64,000 nt of DNA, taken from contig NZ_CP032683.1 in the NCBI RefSeq assembly GCF_001304615.2, positions 1,798,001-1,862,000 on the forward strand, in the 5' to 3' direction. Below are positions 61,258-64,000 of this stretch, in pieces. Position 1 is the stretch's first letter; the number at the start of each line of letters is the position of its first letter. This DNA comes from Methanosarcina flavescens (GTDB lineage: Archaea > Halobacteriota > Methanosarcinia > Methanosarcinales > Methanosarcinaceae). Below the pieces are notes generated by a model, which was not told the origin of the DNA, did not search any database, and saw nothing but the letters and a program-made list of their open reading frames with translations. Made by a program: the position numbers and the translations under genes.

Positions 61258-61297
61258 GTTTTAGTGTGATTTTTTGGTCTTACAACTATCTTGCGTT

Positions 61298-62089
61298 TTA
61301 AAATGCTTTATCTCCACCAATCAAACCTCCAAAGACATCACTTCCAAGAATGCCGCTCTGTTCTTCCCGGTTACGACCGTAGGCAGAAGCTGCAAAGATC
61401 CTGTCAGCGAGGCGGGAGAAAGGCAGGCTCTGCATATATACTGTGCCCGGACCTGTAAGGGTTGCAAGGACAACTCCTTCACCGCCGAAGAGAGCATTTT
61501 TAAAATTCCTTGACCAGGTTATATCATAGGTCACAGTTTCGGTGAAAGCTGCCACACAGCCCGTATCGACACGGTATGTCTCGCCAGGTGCCAGATCCTT
61601 TCTTATGACTGTACCTCCAATATGGAGAAAAGCCAGGCCGTCACCCTTCAGTCTCTGAAGAATAAAACCTTCACCACCGAATAGCCCTGCTCCGAGCTTG
61701 CGGGTGAAAGCGACTTCCACTTCTACCCCGCGAGCTGCACAGAGAAATGAGTCTTTCTGACAGAGGAGGCTGCCTCCAAACTTAGTAAGGTCAATAGGAA
61801 TAATCTTGCCCGGATATGGAGCTGCAAATGCTACATGCCCTTTCCCGGAACCCCTATGGATAAAGTTTGTAATGAAGAAACTTTCTCCTGTAAGCACTCG
61901 TTTAAGTCCTTTTTTCAAGCCTCCGAAAAGTCCACCTCCTTCATTACCCATGCTTGTCTGCATCTGGATTCCTGGTCCCATATAAGCCATAGCCCCGGCT
62001 TCTGCCTGGACGGCTTCTTCAGGATCGAGCTCGATTTCAACAATCTGCATATCGTCGCCCATAATCTGGTAGTCGATTTCATCTGCCAT
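61298..62089 (-). CDS. AIM24/TIGR00266-family protein
   Basis: The 263-residue protein belongs to the AIM24-like beta-sheet family: YQIMGDDMQIVEIELDPEE, AEAGAMAYMGPGI, HVAFAAPYPGKIIPID, FLCAARGVEVEVAF, GEGFILQRLKGDGLAFLHIGG and WSRNFKNALFGGEGVVLATL. The C-terminal part ends in a Gly-rich tail. Its molecular role is unknown. The start at 62089 (MADEIDYQI) is normal for the family. Confidence 0.92.
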   Translation of the reverse strand: MADEIDYQIMGDDMQIVEIELDPEEAVQAEAGAMAYMGPGIQMQTSMGNEGGGLFGGLKKGLKRVLTGESFFITNFIHRGSGKGHVAFAAPYPGKIIPIDLTKFGGSLLCQKDSFLCAARGVEVEVAFTRKLGAGLFGGEGFILQRLKGDGLAFLHIGGTVIRKDLAPGETYRVDTGCVAAFTETVTYDITWSRNFKNALFGGEGVVLATLTGPGTVYMQSLPFSRLADRIFAASAYGRNREEQSGILGSDVFGGLIGGDKAF

Positions 62090-62311
62090 TTTACAATCTC
62101 CAATTTTTTTGCAAGCTCAAATAAAACAGGATTAGAAACAGATTAGAACCGAATACTTAAAAAGATTTTTTATGTACGGTCATTTCCTAGTATTTTTCAA
62201 TTTATTTCCTGAAAAATAGCCTATTATAGAATATACCTGATTTGAAGACATGTTCCGAATATATGCCTGAGAATGATAATTTATTTCAGGGCTGAGAACA
62301 GATAAATAAAC

Positions 62312-63484
62312 ATGAAAAGAGATGGGAATGAAGAAATAGATCCTGAATTTGTAGCTCGGATTACCAGTTACCTGGGGTTTAATAAGGAAAGGGTTCAGCG
62401 TCTTTTTGAGAAGAGTTATCTCGCCCGAAACTGGGGAAAATATGAAAATTTGCTCCGTTTCGATAAGGAAATTTCCCATATCGAGAGAGGAACAGTACTT
62501 TATGAGAAGGACAGTTCTTTCGAAACCATTATGGGCTTTCCGAAAATCCGACGAGCTATGGTGCTGGATCCTACGATTAAAAAACACTTCAGTGGCCTTG
62601 AAAAAGTAGCCGTGGAAGAAAAAATGAATGGATATAATGTCCGTATAGCGATTGCAAAAGATGAGATCCTTGCAATTACACGAAGCGGATATATCTGCCC
62701 TTATACGACTCAAAAAGCAAAGGAAAAATTGAACCTGAAATTCTTTGAAGATTTCCCAGAGTTTGTACTTTACGGAGAAATGGTAGGACCTGATAACCCA
62801 TATGTTCCAAAAGAAGTCTATGATGTCGAATCTGTAGAATTTTATATCTTTGATATTCGGAAGAAAAACAGCGGTGAACCTCTTCCAATAAAAAGGAAGC
62901 AGGAAATCCTGAAGAAATATGGTTTTTCCCAGGTAAGGTTTTTCAATGAGTTCCCGCTGGAAACTGCTGCTGAAGAAATTGAAAAAATTATCCGGAAACT
63001 TGGGGAAATAGAGCATGAGGGTGTTGTAATAAAGGACCCAGACATGATTCTTTCCCCGTTAAAATATACTTCTTCACAGAGTAATTGTTCGGATCTCAGA
63101 CACGCCTTTAAGTTTTACAATGAAACAGGCAGAGATTACATGCTTTCCCGGATTGTCAGAGAAGGCTTCCAGACAGTTGAATGGGACGAAGGCGAGACCG
63201 AATTTGAAAAACGCTGCATGAAACTTGGAAAAAGCATATTGGGTCCTCTCAGAGAATCCATAAGAAGTGTGAAAAACGGTCAAAGGCTATATGAGGAGGT
63301 AAGGATAAGGGTGAGTGACTTAAAAACCGCAGCCGATTTCGAGGACTACCTTAAAAGACTAGGGATCGATGCAGTTTTTGAAGAGCCTCAACCGATTGGA
63401 GAAGAGTATCGGATAGTTATAAGGAAAATTAATAAGAGCACCAATGATAAAACTCATGCAATCTTGCAGGGTGAGACGTGGTAA
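62312..63484 (+). CDS. ATP-dependent RNA ligase, Pab1020 family
   Basis: The 390-residue protein has the nucleotidyltransferase lysine motif VEEKMNGYNVRIA, then ITRSGYICPYTT, FPEFVLYGEMVGPDNPY, FYIFDIRK and EGVVIKDP, all in the order expected of covalent nucleotidyltransferases. The long C-terminal domain is typical of the archaeal Pab1020-type RNA ligases, which circularise or join RNA. It could seal ends prepared by RtcA and KptA encoded 12 kb away. The ATG at 62312 gives the normal length. Confidence 0.92.
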   Translation: MKRDGNEEIDPEFVARITSYLGFNKERVQRLFEKSYLARNWGKYENLLRFDKEISHIERGTVLYEKDSSFETIMGFPKIRRAMVLDPTIKKHFSGLEKVAVEEKMNGYNVRIAIAKDEILAITRSGYICPYTTQKAKEKLNLKFFEDFPEFVLYGEMVGPDNPYVPKEVYDVESVEFYIFDIRKKNSGEPLPIKRKQEILKKYGFSQVRFFNEFPLETAAEEIEKIIRKLGEIEHEGVVIKDPDMILSPLKYTSSQSNCSDLRHAFKFYNETGRDYMLSRIVREGFQTVEWDEGETEFEKRCMKLGKSILGPLRESIRSVKNGQRLYEEVRIRVSDLKTAADFEDYLKRLGIDAVFEEPQPIGEEYRIVIRKINKSTNDKTHAILQGETW

Positions 63485-63744
63485 TTCTTTCCTCAGAATG
63501 TTATTCTCGAGCTTTGAAGTCTTGAGACCCTTTTTCAAAATGCTTCGAAAAGAAATATATTACAGTATAATTATACCAGATGCAAATTTCAAAGTTGTAA
63601 TATCACTAAGGTCTCAGAGTTGCATAAAACAATTCTCACTTATAAAACAATTCGCACTTACAAAATAACTCATAATAATAAAATAACTTACATTTAAACA
63701 GTTTTTAAATATAGCAATTTAAAGAACTAAAAAAGGGATCCAGT

Positions 63745-64000
63745 ATGACAAATCTTGCAATTATCGGGGCAGAAAAAAGTGGAAGAACTTCCCTTGCCGC
63801 AAACCTGGGGAAAAAAGGGACATCCTCCGACATAACTATGTACAATAACGATAAGGAAAGTCGGAAAATGGTTTTTGTGGATCCTCACGGCTATCCTAAA
63901 GCCATAAAGCCGTTGATTACGGCACTGAATATTTCGGACATGGCGATTCTCTGCATCCCTCCTGACGGCCTGGACAGGGACAATCCTGCAAGTGTTCATA
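63745..64000 (+). CDS. EF-Tu-like GTPase, N-terminal part (runs off the window)
   Basis: The first 85 codons encode a P-loop, AIIGAEKSGRTSLAANLG, and a degenerate G3 motif, VFVDPHGYP, where a classical elongation factor has DxPGH. SDMAILCIPPDGLDRD follows as in translation-factor GTPases. It resembles the archaeal EF-1-alpha/SelB-like paralogues of unknown role. The ATG at 63745 follows AAAAGGGATC. The rest of the gene lies beyond the window. Confidence 0.7.
   Translation, partial: MTNLAIIGAEKSGRTSLAANLGKKGTSSDITMYNNDKESRKMVFVDPHGYPKAIKPLITALNISDMAILCIPPDGLDRDNPASVH

Overview
The window is archaeal and almost certainly from Methanosarcina. The grounds are archaeal-type information genes (SRP54, four-OB-fold RPA, archaeal DnaG, Drg, ArcS, KptA, RtcA, Pab1020-type RNA ligase), the archaeal shikimate route that starts from ADH synthase and dehydroquinate synthase II, a Fae-Hps fusion, TATA-box promoters with GGAGG-type ribosome binding sites, AT-rich intergenic DNA, and a 16S-tRNA-Ala-23S-5S operon. 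No insertion sequence, prophage or CRISPR array is visible.

Layout. 1-1900 is gene-poor: a tandem repeat, a candidate structured RNA, a HicB-like small protein and the wreck of an anion permease. 1.9-9.2 kb carries a methyltransferase/ATP-grasp fusion, Drg, a MoeA fused to a substrate-binding domain, a chagasin-type lipoprotein and a small Cys-rich protein. Initiator tRNA-Met, SRP54 and the GMP synthase glutaminase subunit follow. 12.1-17.3 kb is an aromatic amino-acid operon (ADH synthase, DHQ synthase II, aroD, aroE, tyrA) behind a strong TATA box and a 25-bp near-palindrome. A HEAT-repeat protein, TpiA, Fae-Hps, endonuclease III, two tRNA-Cys genes, a Yip1-like membrane protein, an unknown protein, bacterioferritin and a CPBP-family protease come next. 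The rRNA operon (26.3-31.2 kb, minus strand) is driven from three tandem promoters that each contain the same palindrome. leuA, TatD, a metallo-beta-lactamase-fold hydrolase and a YgiQ radical-SAM protein lead to two small tandem paralogues, a GlcF/GlcD-type dehydrogenase pair, ArcS, RimI, UPF0058 and DnaG.

The last third holds a 1.5-kb gene-free region rich in hairpins, a CoA-disulfide-reductase-like flavoprotein, RNA-end-processing enzymes (RtcA, KptA and later an RNA ligase), an MFS transporter gene interrupted in frame by a single UAG codon, RPA, and then five consecutive genes for proteins built almost only of CBS domains (about 20 domains in 5.8 kb). An AIM24-family protein, the RNA ligase and the start of an EF-Tu-like GTPase close the window.

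The most interesting items are the in-frame UAG in the MFS gene (Methanosarcina can read UAG as pyrrolysine), the CBS-protein array with its internally duplicated first member, the repeated palindromes in the rRNA promoters, the palindrome at the aro promoter, and three candidate structured RNAs. Short tandem repeats with periods of 17 to 40 bp mark many of the intergenic regions.
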